Assembly: GCA_017461985.1 (NCBI GenBank)
Contig: JAFTSA010000010.1
Span: forward strand, 1-64,000
DNA: 64,000 nucleotides
Source: Clostridia bacterium
Lineage (GTDB): Bacteria > Bacillota > Clostridia > Christensenellales > CAG-917
Direction of reading: 5' to 3'
Shown: piece after piece, positions 45,452 through 53,350 of the stretch
How positions within the stretch are numbered: the stretch's first letter is position 1
How the letters are laid out: each line of letters begins with the position of its first letter
Program-made: the position numbers and the translations under genes
Notes under the pieces: generated by a model
What the model was told of the DNA's origin: nothing
The model's database searches: none
Seen by the model: only the letters and a program-made list of their open reading frames with translations

Positions 45452-45494
45452 GGACGTATGACGTGGGGTGTGGTGCAAAATTTGTCAATGAAAA

Positions 45495-45515
45495 AGCCGA
45501 GCGTTTGGCTCGGCT
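45495..45515. terminator. GC-rich hairpin upstream of repeat copy 3
   Basis: AGCCGAGC and GCTCGGCT pair around GTTTG, with A5 before and TTT after. It may terminate either strand. Confidence 0.55.
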
Positions 45516-45517
45516 TT

Positions 45518-45582
45518 GTGAGCATGCTCACCACCTCGCTATTTTGACACTTCGTTCCTTATGATTGTCGCCGGGAGTACCA
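45518..45582 (+). repeat. Palindromic element joined to another tRNA 3' end, copy 3
   Basis: In the opposite orientation to copies 1 and 2. It has the perfect palindrome GTGAGCATGCTCAC, the shared block CACTTCGTTCCTTATGATT and then TGTCGCCGGGAGTACCA, which looks like the 3' end of a different tRNA with CCA, followed at once by a terminator (45593-45609). So the same element is fused to the 3' ends of two different tRNA types. Confidence 0.55.
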
Positions 45583-45584
45583 AA

Positions 45585-45614
45585 AAAAGAAGACCGCCTT
45601 CAGGGCGGTTTTCT
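45585..45614. terminator. Terminator after repeat copy 3 and after the DUF1232 gene
   Basis: ACCGCC and GGCGGT pair around TTCAG, with A7 and T-rich flanks, usable on both strands. Confidence 0.8.
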
Positions 45615-45615
45615 T

Positions 45616-46020
45616 TTATTCTGTCTTTGAATCTCTCCACGCAAGATACTCTTCTATGTCACTATCTACCAACTGAAGGCATGCTGTGACAACTGCTGCA
45701 TCATCTACTATACCAAAGCCAGGAATTGTGTCTGGGATCAAGTCCGCAGGGGATACGCAATAAATTATCGCACTGATTATTGCAATTAATGTGCCAAGGG
45801 GAACTTTTGTGTACTCTTTCTTAATATAACTTCGCACAAGAGAAATAAATGCAGGTATATGGGATAGTTTTTCGCCTATTCCCGGTATAACTTTGAACTT
45901 TTCTTCCATTCGCAAAAGCAGTTCATTTATTTTTTGTTCGTCTTTTAGAAGGGCTTCTGCTTTTGTAAAGCCATTCTTAAGTGTTGCTAGCGCGCGTTCT
46001 TTTGTAATTGTCAACTCCAT
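45616..46020 (-). CDS. DUF1232 (YkvA-type) membrane protein
   Basis: A 134-residue protein of the DUF1232/YkvA family. The hallmark is at the centre: a hydrophobic helix (LGTLIAIISAIIYCVSP) followed by ADLIPDTIPGFGIVDDA. The first 70 residues are charged and helical. Function unknown in the family. It faces the tRNA island and ends at a shared terminator; ATG 46020 has an AGGAGG site. It has its own transcription unit, divergent from nrdD. Confidence 0.87.
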   Translation of the reverse strand: MELTITKERALATLKNGFTKAEALLKDEQKINELLLRMEEKFKVIPGIGEKLSHIPAFISLVRSYIKKEYTKVPLGTLIAIISAIIYCVSPADLIPDTIPGFGIVDDAAVVTACLQLVDSDIEEYLAWRDSKTE

Positions 46021-46082
46021 ATTGACCTCCTAAATTTACTTTAAGTATTGTGTGTAAACTTCGCGTCCTCCCTATATTTATA

Positions 46083-46153
46083 TTACAATAATTTGTGCTA
46101 TTTTTTCAAGAACGAATTTAAATTAATTCAACTGCTAGCACAACATATTGTGG
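46083..46153. promoter_or_regulatory. Two candidate NrdR boxes
   Basis: GCACAACATATTGTGG (46138-46153) agrees with most of the NrdR consensus ACACWATATATWGTGT; a weaker match lies at 46083-46098. NrdR is the ATP/dATP-sensing repressor of ribonucleotide reductase genes. The boxes are 55 bp apart, not the usual ~31. Confidence 0.45.
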
Positions 46154-46325
46154 AGGGATTTGTGATTGAATTTTGTTCAGGTTTTGAGGGGGTGAATAAT
46201 CCGCATTTTTATAGACAATCGGTTAGAATACGCAAAACAATGTTTCGTGAAACTTTTAGATTGCCGATTTTGTCGAATCGCCCCGTTTTTGTCAAAAATT
46301 TAGAATGCGGGTAATTTTGGCGCAA

Positions 46326-46341
46326 CCACAATATATTGTAT
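46326..46341. promoter_or_regulatory. Strong candidate NrdR box of nrdD
   Basis: CCACAATATATTGTAT matches the NrdR consensus at 14 of 16 positions and lies 40 bp upstream of the nrdD -35 box. The rest of the 458-bp gap (46021-46478) holds no gene I can support. Confidence 0.6.
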
Positions 46342-46381
46342 ATTCGCATAAAAATTCTTCCCACATTTTGTTGTTTTTGTG

Positions 46382-46410
46382 TTGACAACCACCTCGCCTT
46401 CATATACAAT
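46382..46410 (+). promoter_or_regulatory. Promoter of nrdD
   Basis: Perfect TTGACA (46382-46387), 17-nt spacer, TACAAT (46405-46410). The leader would be about 60 nt. Confidence 0.75.
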
Positions 46411-46478
46411 AACTCTCGCACACCAGTTGGCAGATTCTGTCGACTATTTCTTAAAATAGACTTATAAGGAGAAAAATT

Positions 46479-48848
46479 ATGCTTAACGTAAAAAAGCGTG
46501 ACGGAAACGTTGTTCCGTTTGATCTGTCCAAAATCAAGAACGCAATCGAAAAAGCATTTATTGCTGAAAAGAAAAGCTATAGCGATGACATTCTTGATAT
46601 GTTGGCACTTCGCACCACCGCCACTTTCAGCGACAAAGTGAAAAACGATGTGGTCTCAGTTGAAGACGTCCAAGACGCAGTTGAAGTGGTCCTCATCCAA
46701 GGTGGCTACGTTGAAGTGGCAAAGTCCTACATCCTCTATCGCAAGCAACGCGAGAAGGTCCGCAACATCGGATCAACCACCCTTGACTACACAAAGACAG
46801 TCAACAATTATCTCAACATCAACGACTGGCGCGTGAAGGAAAACAGCACCGTCACCTATTCAGTTGGTGGTCTTATCCTGTCCAACTCTGGCGCAATCAC
46901 CGCCAACTACTGGCTCAGCGAAATCTACGATGAGGAAATTGGCAAGGCACACCGTGATGCTGCAATCCACATCCACGACCTCAGCATGCTCACCGGCTAC
47001 TGCGCAGGTTGGTCATTGAAACAACTGATCAAGGAAGGTCTTGGAGGAATCCCCGGCAAGATTACCTCTTCCCCTGCAGGACACCTCTCCACCCTTTGCA
47101 ACCAAATGGTCAACTTCCTTGGCATCATGCAAAACGAGTGGGCAGGCGCACAAGCATTTTCATCCTTTGACACCTATCTTGCTCCCTTCGTCAAGGCAGA
47201 CAATCTGTCATACAAAGAAGTCAAGCAATGCATCCAATCATTCATATACGGCGTCAACACCCCTTCACGTTGGGGCACACAAGCACCTTTCACCAATATC
47301 ACCCTTGACTGGGTTGTGCCCAATGACCTTGCAGAACTTCCTGCAATCGTGGGCGGAAAGGAAATGGACTTCAAGTATAAGGATTGCGTGAAGGAAATGG
47401 CAATGGTCAACAAAGCCTTCATCGAAATTATGATTGAAGGTGACGCCAACGGCAGAGGATTCCAATATCCTATCCCCACCTACTCAATCACAAGAGATTT
47501 CGACTGGTCACCCACCGAAAACAACAAGTTGCTCTTTGAAATGACCGCAAAATACGGCACACCTTATTTCAGCAACTACATCAACAGCGATATGGAACCC
47601 AGCGACGTCAGAAGTATGTGCTGCCGTCTCCGCCTTGACCTGAGAGAACTCCGCAAAAAGAGCGGTGGCTTCTTCGGCAGTGGTGAATCAACCGGTTCAG
47701 TGGGCGTTGTCACCATCAATATGCCCAGAATCGCATACCTTGCAAAGGACGAAAAGGAATACTTTGCAGAACTTGAACGCTTGATGAATATCTCTGCACG
47801 TTCACTGAAAGTGAAACGTGACGTCATCACAAAACTTCTTGAAGCAGGCCTCTACCCCTACACAAAGCGTTATCTCGGCACTTTCAACAACCACTTCTCC
47901 ACCATCGGTCTTGTGGGTATGAACGAAGCATGCCTCAACGCAAAGTGGATTGGCAAAGACCTCACCGACAAGAAGGCACAAGAATTCACAAAGAAGACTT
48001 TGAACTTCATGCGTGAAAAACTCAGCGACTATCAAGAAATGTACGGCGACCTGTACAACCTTGAAGCAACTCCCGCAGAGTCAACCTCATATCGTCTTGC
48101 AAAGCACGACAAACAAAGATATCCCGACATCATCACCGCAAGTGAAGGCAAGGACCAAGCACCTTACTACACCAACAGCTCACACCTTCCTGTCACCTTC
48201 ACAGCAGATATCTTTGAAGCACTTGACGTGCAAGATGAACTGCAAACCCTCTACACCTCAGGCACAGTGTTCCACGCATTCCTTGGACAAAAGCTTGAAG
48301 GTTGGGAAGCAGCAGCAAACCTTGTGAGAAAGATTGCTGAAAACTACAAACTGCCCTACTACACCATGTCACCTACATACTCAGTCTGCGCAGAGCACGG
48401 ATATCTTGCTGGTGAACAATGGACTTGCCCTATCTGCGGAAGAAAGGCAGAAGTATATAGCCGTATCACAGGATATTATCGTCCGGTCCAAAACTGGAAC
48501 GATGGCAAGATGGCAGAATTCAAGGAAAGAAAGACTTACGACATCGCCAACAGTGTCCTCACCCACGAAGGCGTCATTGAAGAATGTGCTTGCGAATGTG
48601 AAGAATCACCCAAGGCAGAAAGCATCATGCTCTTCACCACAAAGACTTGCCCCAAGTGCAAGATGGCAAAGACCATGTTGAACGCAGCAGGCATTGACTT
48701 TGTTGAAATCGACGCCATTGACAACAAGGAATTGACCTTGTCCTACGGAGTTAGAGATGGTGGCACACTCCTCGTCCCCAACGGAAATGGATTTGACCGC
48801 TACGACAACCCCAGTGCAATAAAAGGCTACATCGAGAGCTTGAAATAA
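46479..48848 (+). CDS. nrdD: Anaerobic ribonucleoside-triphosphate reductase with a fused glutaredoxin-like domain
   Basis: A 789-residue class III ribonucleotide reductase, which makes dNTPs without oxygen using a glycyl radical. Order of parts: N-terminal ATP-cone (MLNVKKRDGNVVPFDLSKI, 1-90), the barrel, a zinc site (VCAEHGY...WTCPICGRK), and the glycyl radical loop RITGYYRPVQNW with Gly665. A linker with CACEC (703-707) leads to residues 715-789, a glutaredoxin-like fold, LFTTKTCPKCKMAK, with the redox pair Cys724/Cys727. This suggests reduction by a thiol system rather than formate, in line with the flavoprotein gene next door. Strong AAGGAG site. Confidence 0.95.
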   Translation: MLNVKKRDGNVVPFDLSKIKNAIEKAFIAEKKSYSDDILDMLALRTTATFSDKVKNDVVSVEDVQDAVEVVLIQGGYVEVAKSYILYRKQREKVRNIGSTTLDYTKTVNNYLNINDWRVKENSTVTYSVGGLILSNSGAITANYWLSEIYDEEIGKAHRDAAIHIHDLSMLTGYCAGWSLKQLIKEGLGGIPGKITSSPAGHLSTLCNQMVNFLGIMQNEWAGAQAFSSFDTYLAPFVKADNLSYKEVKQCIQSFIYGVNTPSRWGTQAPFTNITLDWVVPNDLAELPAIVGGKEMDFKYKDCVKEMAMVNKAFIEIMIEGDANGRGFQYPIPTYSITRDFDWSPTENNKLLFEMTAKYGTPYFSNYINSDMEPSDVRSMCCRLRLDLRELRKKSGGFFGSGESTGSVGVVTINMPRIAYLAKDEKEYFAELERLMNISARSLKVKRDVITKLLEAGLYPYTKRYLGTFNNHFSTIGLVGMNEACLNAKWIGKDLTDKKAQEFTKKTLNFMREKLSDYQEMYGDLYNLEATPAESTSYRLAKHDKQRYPDIITASEGKDQAPYYTNSSHLPVTFTADIFEALDVQDELQTLYTSGTVFHAFLGQKLEGWEAAANLVRKIAENYKLPYYTMSPTYSVCAEHGYLAGEQWTCPICGRKAEVYSRITGYYRPVQNWNDGKMAEFKERKTYDIANSVLTHEGVIEECACECEESPKAESIMLFTTKTCPKCKMAKTMLNAAGIDFVEIDAIDNKELTLSYGVRDGGTLLVPNGNGFDRYDNPSAIKGYIESLK

Positions 48849-48852
48849 CTTG

Positions 48853-48882
48853 AAAAGCATCTCACACGAGATGCTTTTTTTG
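48853..48882 (+). terminator. Hairpin terminator between nrdD and the flavoprotein gene
   Basis: AAAAGCATCTC pairs with GAGATGCTTTT around ACAC, followed by more T. It ends 8 bp before the next start codon, so it likely lowers rather than abolishes read-through into the flavoprotein gene. Confidence 0.8.
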
Positions 48883-48890
48883 AGAGAATT

Positions 48891-49808
48891 ATGAAAACTT
48901 ACGACGTAATTATTATCGGTGCAGGGGTTGCAGGTATGACTGCCGCCCTCAACTGCAAGAGAGCAGAAAAGTCCGTCCTCCTTCTTGAACAAGAATGTGT
49001 TGGCGGACAAATTGCCCTGTCACCCAAAGTGGAAAACTACCCCACAAAAAAGCAAATTTCAGGCAGTGAATTGGCAGACGAAATCTTTGACCAAATCACC
49101 GAATGGGGCACTGACTTTGACCTTGACCAAGTGGAAAAAGTGACTCGTCTTGAAGACGGCACTTTTGAAGTGAAAGGCGTGTACAACACCCATCACGGCA
49201 GGTCAGTCATCATGGCAACCGGCGTCCATCATCGCCCTATCGGTGTTGACCGTGAAGAAGACCTCATCGGCAAGGGTGTCAGCTACTGCGCAATCTGTGA
49301 CGGCGCATTTTACGCCAACGAAGACGTGGTGGTCATAGGTGACGCCAACACCGCTCTCCAATACTCAAATCTCCTTGCAGGATATTGCAAGAGCGTGCAT
49401 ATCTGCACCCTCTTTGACAAGTTCTTTGGAGACAAGACTCTTATATCAAGCGTGCTGTCAAAACCCAACGTCCACTACACTCACAACCTCTCTCTCAAGG
49501 AGTTTGTTGGTGATGACGAATTGACAGGATTGGTGTTTGAAGACACCAAAACACACGATAAAGTGTCTGTTCAGTGCAAAGCGGTGTTTATTTGCATCGG
49601 TCAAATCCCTCACAACGACTGCGTGAAAGACCTTGTTGAACTTGACAAAAACGGCTATATTGTGGCAGACGAAAGTTGCTTCACTTCCTGCCCCGGCGTG
49701 TTTGTTGCAGGGGACTGTCGCACCAAGAAAGTCCGTCAAGTTGTCACCGCAGTGGCAGACGGCGGAGTGGCTGGATTCAACTGTTGTCAATATCTGGACA
49801 CTCTCTAA
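48891..49808 (+). CDS. trxB: Thioredoxin reductase-like flavoprotein
   Basis: A 305-residue low-molecular-weight thioredoxin reductase: FAD site VIIIGAGVAGMTAA at the N-terminus, redox pair Cys133/Cys136 in SYCAICDGAF, a nucleotide-binding VVVIGDANTA (the family usually has GxGxxA, so the pyridine-nucleotide loop is altered), and C-terminal FAD loop GVFVAGDC. It follows nrdD, whose C-terminal glutaredoxin-like domain is the likely partner. The ribosome site (GAGAG) is weak. Confidence 0.9.
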   Translation: MKTYDVIIIGAGVAGMTAALNCKRAEKSVLLLEQECVGGQIALSPKVENYPTKKQISGSELADEIFDQITEWGTDFDLDQVEKVTRLEDGTFEVKGVYNTHHGRSVIMATGVHHRPIGVDREEDLIGKGVSYCAICDGAFYANEDVVVIGDANTALQYSNLLAGYCKSVHICTLFDKFFGDKTLISSVLSKPNVHYTHNLSLKEFVGDDELTGLVFEDTKTHDKVSVQCKAVFICIGQIPHNDCVKDLVELDKNGYIVADESCFTSCPGVFVAGDCRTKKVRQVVTAVADGGVAGFNCCQYLDTL

Positions 49809-49819
49809 ACTGATTTTTT

Positions 49820-49864
49820 GGCACACTCTCAATGGTTGTTTTATCATAAAGAGTGTGCTATTAT
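49820..49864 (+). promoter_or_regulatory. Hairpin and promoter at the start of the exonuclease gene
   Basis: GCACACTCT and AGAGTGTGC (49821-49859) form a long stem. TTGTTT (49836-49841), 17 nt and TATTAT (49859-49864) form a possible promoter across it. Transcription from it would begin at about the ATG (49871), which has no ribosome site: a possible leaderless mRNA. Confidence 0.4.
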
Positions 49865-49870
49865 ATTTTT

Positions 49871-50704
49871 ATGGATTATTTGTTTTTCGACATTGAATGC
49901 AGTGAGGGCAGAAGCATCTGCTCCTTTGGCTACGTCTTGACTGACGAGGCTTTCTGCATCAAAGAAAAAAAGGATATCCTCATCAATCCTCAGTCCTATT
50001 TCCACACCGGCCCTTGGAGCAAAAAGGCAAGGGAAAAGGACGAGGGCATTTCACTTGCCTACCATGTCAGTGAGTTTAGGGCACAACCCCCTTTCCCTGC
50101 TCTATACGACCTCATCAAGGATTTGTTGAAGAGGAAGGACGTCACCATCGTCACCTTCTCTGGGGACAACGATGCACGGTTTTTGAACATTGCTTGCACC
50201 CGCTATCATATGCCCTGCTTCAACTACTCCTTTGTTGACGTGCAAAGGATCTATCAAGATATGGAAGGGCTCAAAGGCCAACTCTCCCTTGAAAAGATGC
50301 TTGCCATATTTGAGGTGGACGTTGAAGGACTTGTGCAACACAAGAGTGATGACGATGCCCATATCACTATGCTTGTCACCGAGGCTCTTTGCTTAAAGAC
50401 GGGCAAGAGCCTGAAAACTCTTGTGAAGGAGTCAAAGCGCGCCACTTGTTTCTCAAAGGACTATATGCCCAAAAAGAAGAAGCAAAAGCCTGCCAAAATT
50501 GCGGTCAGCGGTGAAACCTCTACAAAAGCCACAAAGGGAGCAACGTCCACTGACAAAAAGACTTCTGCCGTAAACAAGGCAAAAGCACCCTCAAAAGGGG
50601 TGACCACAAGGGGAAAGCAAAGTGGCAACAAAAACAAAAAGCCCCAAAACAGAAAACCTAGGGCGCAAAAATCTCAAAATGCAAAAGGACAAAATCAAAA
50701 CTGA
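49871..50704 (+). CDS. DEDDh-type exonuclease with a long basic tail
   Basis: A 277-residue protein. Residues 1-185 are a DEDDh 3'-5' exonuclease domain (FDIECSEG gives the first Asp-Glu; NDARF and HKSDDDAHITMLV give the rest). Residues 190-277 are a low-complexity tail of Lys, Thr, Ala, Gln and Asn (KKKKQKPAK, NKNKKPQNRKPRAQK), expected to be unstructured and to bind nucleic acid. ATG 49871 is preferred over a GTG six codons upstream, which lies inside the hairpin. It overlaps nrdG by one base, linking it to dNTP supply. RNA or DNA as substrate is not decided. Confidence 0.85.
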   Translation: MDYLFFDIECSEGRSICSFGYVLTDEAFCIKEKKDILINPQSYFHTGPWSKKAREKDEGISLAYHVSEFRAQPPFPALYDLIKDLLKRKDVTIVTFSGDNDARFLNIACTRYHMPCFNYSFVDVQRIYQDMEGLKGQLSLEKMLAIFEVDVEGLVQHKSDDDAHITMLVTEALCLKTGKSLKTLVKESKRATCFSKDYMPKKKKQKPAKIAVSGETSTKATKGATSTDKKTSAVNKAKAPSKGVTTRGKQSGNKNKKPQNRKPRAQKSQNAKGQNQN

Positions 50705-51387
50705 TGAAGATATGCGGATTTGAAAAATTTTCAATGGTGGACTGGGACGGCAAAGTTGTTTGCACGGTTTTTTGTGCAGGCTGCAACTTCCGTTGCCCTT
50801 TCTGTCACAACCGCTCCCTTGCTCTGTCCTCTGCTCCAGGAATCCCTGAAAGCGAGGTTTTTGAATATCTTGAAAAGCGCAAAGGCCTCATTGACGGCGT
50901 ATGCGTGTCTGGTGGTGAGCCTACTCTATCCCACGACCTCAAAGATTTCATAGCAAAGATAAAAGCACTGGGCTACAAGGTAAAACTTGACACCAACGGC
51001 ACAAACCCCGAAGTGGTGAAAGATCTCATTGACAACGGACTTGTGGACTACGTTGCTATGGACGTCAAGGACAGCCCCGAAAAATATCCCCTCATCACCA
51101 AGACGAAAAACCTAGAATTGAACAAAGTGCTTGAAACAATGAGCATTTTGAAATCGTCAGGAGTGGATTTTGAATTCCGCACCACCCTCATCAAGGAATT
51201 CCACACTGAGGAGGATATGAAGCGCATCGCTCTCCTTGTGAAAGGTGCAAAGAGATATTTCCTGCAAAAGTACGTGGACAACGACAACTGCATTGAGCAC
51301 GGCTTCACCGCTGTTGACCGTGACACCGCAGAAAAGTGGCTATCACTCTTTGACGGCGTTGACAAGGCAGGCCTTAGAGGATATTGA
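50704..51387 (+). CDS. nrdG: Anaerobic ribonucleotide reductase-activating radical-SAM enzyme
   Basis: A 227-residue radical-SAM protein of the NrdG2 type. The [4Fe-4S] motif is Cys27, Cys31, Cys34 (CNFRCPFC), followed by VCVSGGEPTL, the SAM-binding GGE, and VKLDTNGTNP. It generates the glycyl radical on NrdD. This form starts MKICGFEKFSMVDWDGK, as the longer activases related to pyruvate-formate-lyase activase do. TGATG overlap with the exonuclease gene means coupled translation. Confidence 0.92.
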   Translation: MKICGFEKFSMVDWDGKVVCTVFCAGCNFRCPFCHNRSLALSSAPGIPESEVFEYLEKRKGLIDGVCVSGGEPTLSHDLKDFIAKIKALGYKVKLDTNGTNPEVVKDLIDNGLVDYVAMDVKDSPEKYPLITKTKNLELNKVLETMSILKSSGVDFEFRTTLIKEFHTEEDMKRIALLVKGAKRYFLQKYVDNDNCIEHGFTAVDRDTAEKWLSLFDGVDKAGLRGY

Positions 51388-51456
51388 AACACAACTCAAT
51401 GCAAGCACATCGACCCAAACCAAACCAAACTAGAAATCGACAACAAACTAAACTAT

Positions 51457-51487
51457 AAAAAAGACGGTCAAACGACCGTCTTTTTGT
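51457..51487 (+). terminator. Terminator of nrdG
   Basis: GACGGTC and GACCGTC pair around AAAC, extended by A-T pairs, followed by TTTTTGTTTG. Confidence 0.88.
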
Positions 51488-51571
51488 TTGCAAGGGTTAT
51501 TTGGGGAGAGAACTTATGCCCTTGCTGGAAATATGGGGTACAACATTCGTTGTTGTTGTCTATTTGTTTGT

Positions 51572-52714
51572 TTATGCATTCTGTCCGTCGGGATTTTCGC
51601 CACTTTCTTTGTCGTGCTTGTCTTTCAGTTGACCTTTGATTTGATTCAAAATCATATCCTCGATTTCATCACTATGATTGCCCTCTGCCATATCTTCAAG
51701 GAAGGTGCAGAAGTCACCAACCATTTCGGGTGAGCCAAGGATGAAAGCCCCGAATTCGTCAAGAGCCACGTTGAGGTCTGCGGAGTCAATGTACATTGCG
51801 ATATATTCACCTGCTTCCAAGATTGCAAGGGCAAAGTTTACGTAATCCTTCTTGTTGTAGGCATCCACAATCTTGTCGGCAATGGGCTTCAACTTTGCAT
51901 ATTCCTCTTCAAGGGTGGCACGGATTTCTTCACCTTGTGCCTTGACGTCAGCAATGAAAGCGTCAATCTTTTCGCTGTCGTAATCCTTGAAATATTTGTG
52001 GAGATGCTCTGCGCTCCAGTCCTCCATGCCCTCGACAAACTTGCCTGCTTCTTCAAGGGCGGAAACAAGTGCTTCTTTGCCTTTTTCGATGTTTATTGTG
52101 ATGTTTTCGGCACTTAAAAGTGCGTTTACGTCATCAAGCACGTTTTCAACACGGGTTGCAATTGCTTCTTGCAATGCGGCGGCTGAATCATTTGACATCA
52201 CCACGTTGACTGTGCCGTCTTCCTTCAAATAACCAAGCTCTTCGGCAAGGGACACGATGGTGGTGAACACCTCTTCAACTGTCTTGCCAACAAGGTCGGT
52301 GTCAAGGAGCACGATGACTGCATCTTCGTTGAGGGCCTCAACTGACACCACAACTCCGTCCTCGTCAACCTCAATGCCGAAAGAGGGGTTGATGTCAACG
52401 GACATATAGGTGGGTGCAGGGGCAGGGTCTCCGCCGTGGGTGGAAGGATCATCTCCGTCAGGAGTGAGCATTCCGCCATTGAGACCAAGGCCAAGGCCCA
52501 CGCCAAGACCGACGCAGACGATGAGGCAAGTTGCCACAAAACTCATGATGGCGCGCTTTGAGGTGAACATTGCCTTCACTCTTGCTCTTTCCTTTGCCTT
52601 CAACATTTCTGCCTCGGGAGTGACTGTTTCAACAACCTTTTCTTTGAAGGAGAAATCGGGTAACAGTTTTTCAAATTGCTCTTTCAGTCTTTTTCTTAAA
52701 TTTCTTTTAGTCAT
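51572..52714 (-). CDS. Anti-sigma factor with RsgI-like extracytoplasmic domain
   Basis: A 380-residue single-pass membrane protein. Residues 1-50 are cytosolic and charged, 54-78 form the membrane helix (SFVATCLIVCVGLGVGLGLGL), and outside lies a domain starting YMSVDINPSFGIEVDEDG with ALNEDAVIVL, the RsgI/SigI-type pattern. The remaining ~200 residues are acidic and helical with no known fold. It overlaps the sigma gene by 8 nt and is co-translated, so it should hold the sigma factor until a signal arrives outside. The C-terminal half is probably the sensor; the signal is unknown. Confidence 0.88.
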   Translation of the reverse strand: MTKRNLRKRLKEQFEKLLPDFSFKEKVVETVTPEAEMLKAKERARVKAMFTSKRAIMSFVATCLIVCVGLGVGLGLGLNGGMLTPDGDDPSTHGGDPAPAPTYMSVDINPSFGIEVDEDGVVVSVEALNEDAVIVLLDTDLVGKTVEEVFTTIVSLAEELGYLKEDGTVNVVMSNDSAAALQEAIATRVENVLDDVNALLSAENITINIEKGKEALVSALEEAGKFVEGMEDWSAEHLHKYFKDYDSEKIDAFIADVKAQGEEIRATLEEEYAKLKPIADKIVDAYNKKDYVNFALAILEAGEYIAMYIDSADLNVALDEFGAFILGSPEMVGDFCTFLEDMAEGNHSDEIEDMILNQIKGQLKDKHDKESGENPDGQNA

Positions 52715-53243
52715 AATTTTCTCCTTTCAGTTGTTGTTGCAGTTTTTTCATTGCGGTTTTATATCTATGGCTGACGGTTGACGTTGGCATATCAAGGATT
52801 TTGCCAATCTCTCGTCGTTTATATCCTGCCACGGCGTACATAACCACAATCTGGAAGTCGGTTTCATTAAGGGTGTCGTGTGCCACCTTGAATAGCCCTA
52901 GTGAGTCCTCATCGGGCATTGTCACCTCACCAAAGGCGTTTGCTTCGTCGGTGAAGTCGGTGGCTGACTCGTGCTTCATCTTGTTGTATTCGTTGATTGC
53001 AAGGCGTTTTGCGATTGTAGTGAGCCAAGCCACGAAATGGGAGTCCTCTTCATAATGACCGATATGCTCTACGGCTTTGAGATAGGTGTCCTGAGTGATG
53101 TCCTCAGCCTTCTCTTTTGAGCGGAGAACGGAATACGCCACAAAATACACCACCTTGTGGGTGCAATCGTATATATAGTCAAAGGCGCGCATATCCCCTT
53201 TTTTGAATTTTCTTACCGCTCTTGCGAGCATATCTTTGGTCAT
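52707..53243 (-). CDS. ECF-type RNA polymerase sigma factor
   Basis: A 178-residue group IV sigma factor with regions 2 (YDCTHKVVYFVAYSVLRSKEKAEDITQDTYLKA) and 4 (ETDFQIVVMYAVAGYKRREIGKILDMPTSTVSHRYKTAMKKL), the latter a clear helix-turn-helix. It should direct RNA polymerase to a small regulon, usually including its own gene. Paired with the anti-sigma gene by an 8-nt overlap. ATG 53243 with GTAGGAGA. Confidence 0.94.
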   Translation of the reverse strand: MTKDMLARAVRKFKKGDMRAFDYIYDCTHKVVYFVAYSVLRSKEKAEDITQDTYLKAVEHIGHYEEDSHFVAWLTTIAKRLAINEYNKMKHESATDFTDEANAFGEVTMPDEDSLGLFKVAHDTLNETDFQIVVMYAVAGYKRREIGKILDMPTSTVSHRYKTAMKKLQQQLKGENYD

Positions 53244-53312
53244 AAGTTCTCCTACATATAAAACAAGCTTATTATGATTTTTGCCAACGTGTTGCTATTA
53301 TTTTTGTATTTT

Positions 53313-53344
53313 TTTGAAAATAAAACCCCGTGATTTTCACGGGG
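53313..53344 (-). terminator. Terminator of pyrE-yitT
   Basis: On the minus strand CCCCGTG pairs with CACGGGG around AAAAT and is followed by TTTTATTTT, 7 bp after the YitT stop. Confidence 0.88.
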
Positions 53345-53350
53345 CGGTTG

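Noticed and set aside
42111-45610. CRISPR array near the HEPN genes
   Set aside because: The repeats are three dispersed copies with tRNA sequence, not regularly spaced short repeats with unique spacers, and no cas gene is present.
46048-46314. 88-codon frame upstream of nrdD
   Set aside because: It overlaps the candidate NrdR boxes, has no ribosome site and an implausible composition.
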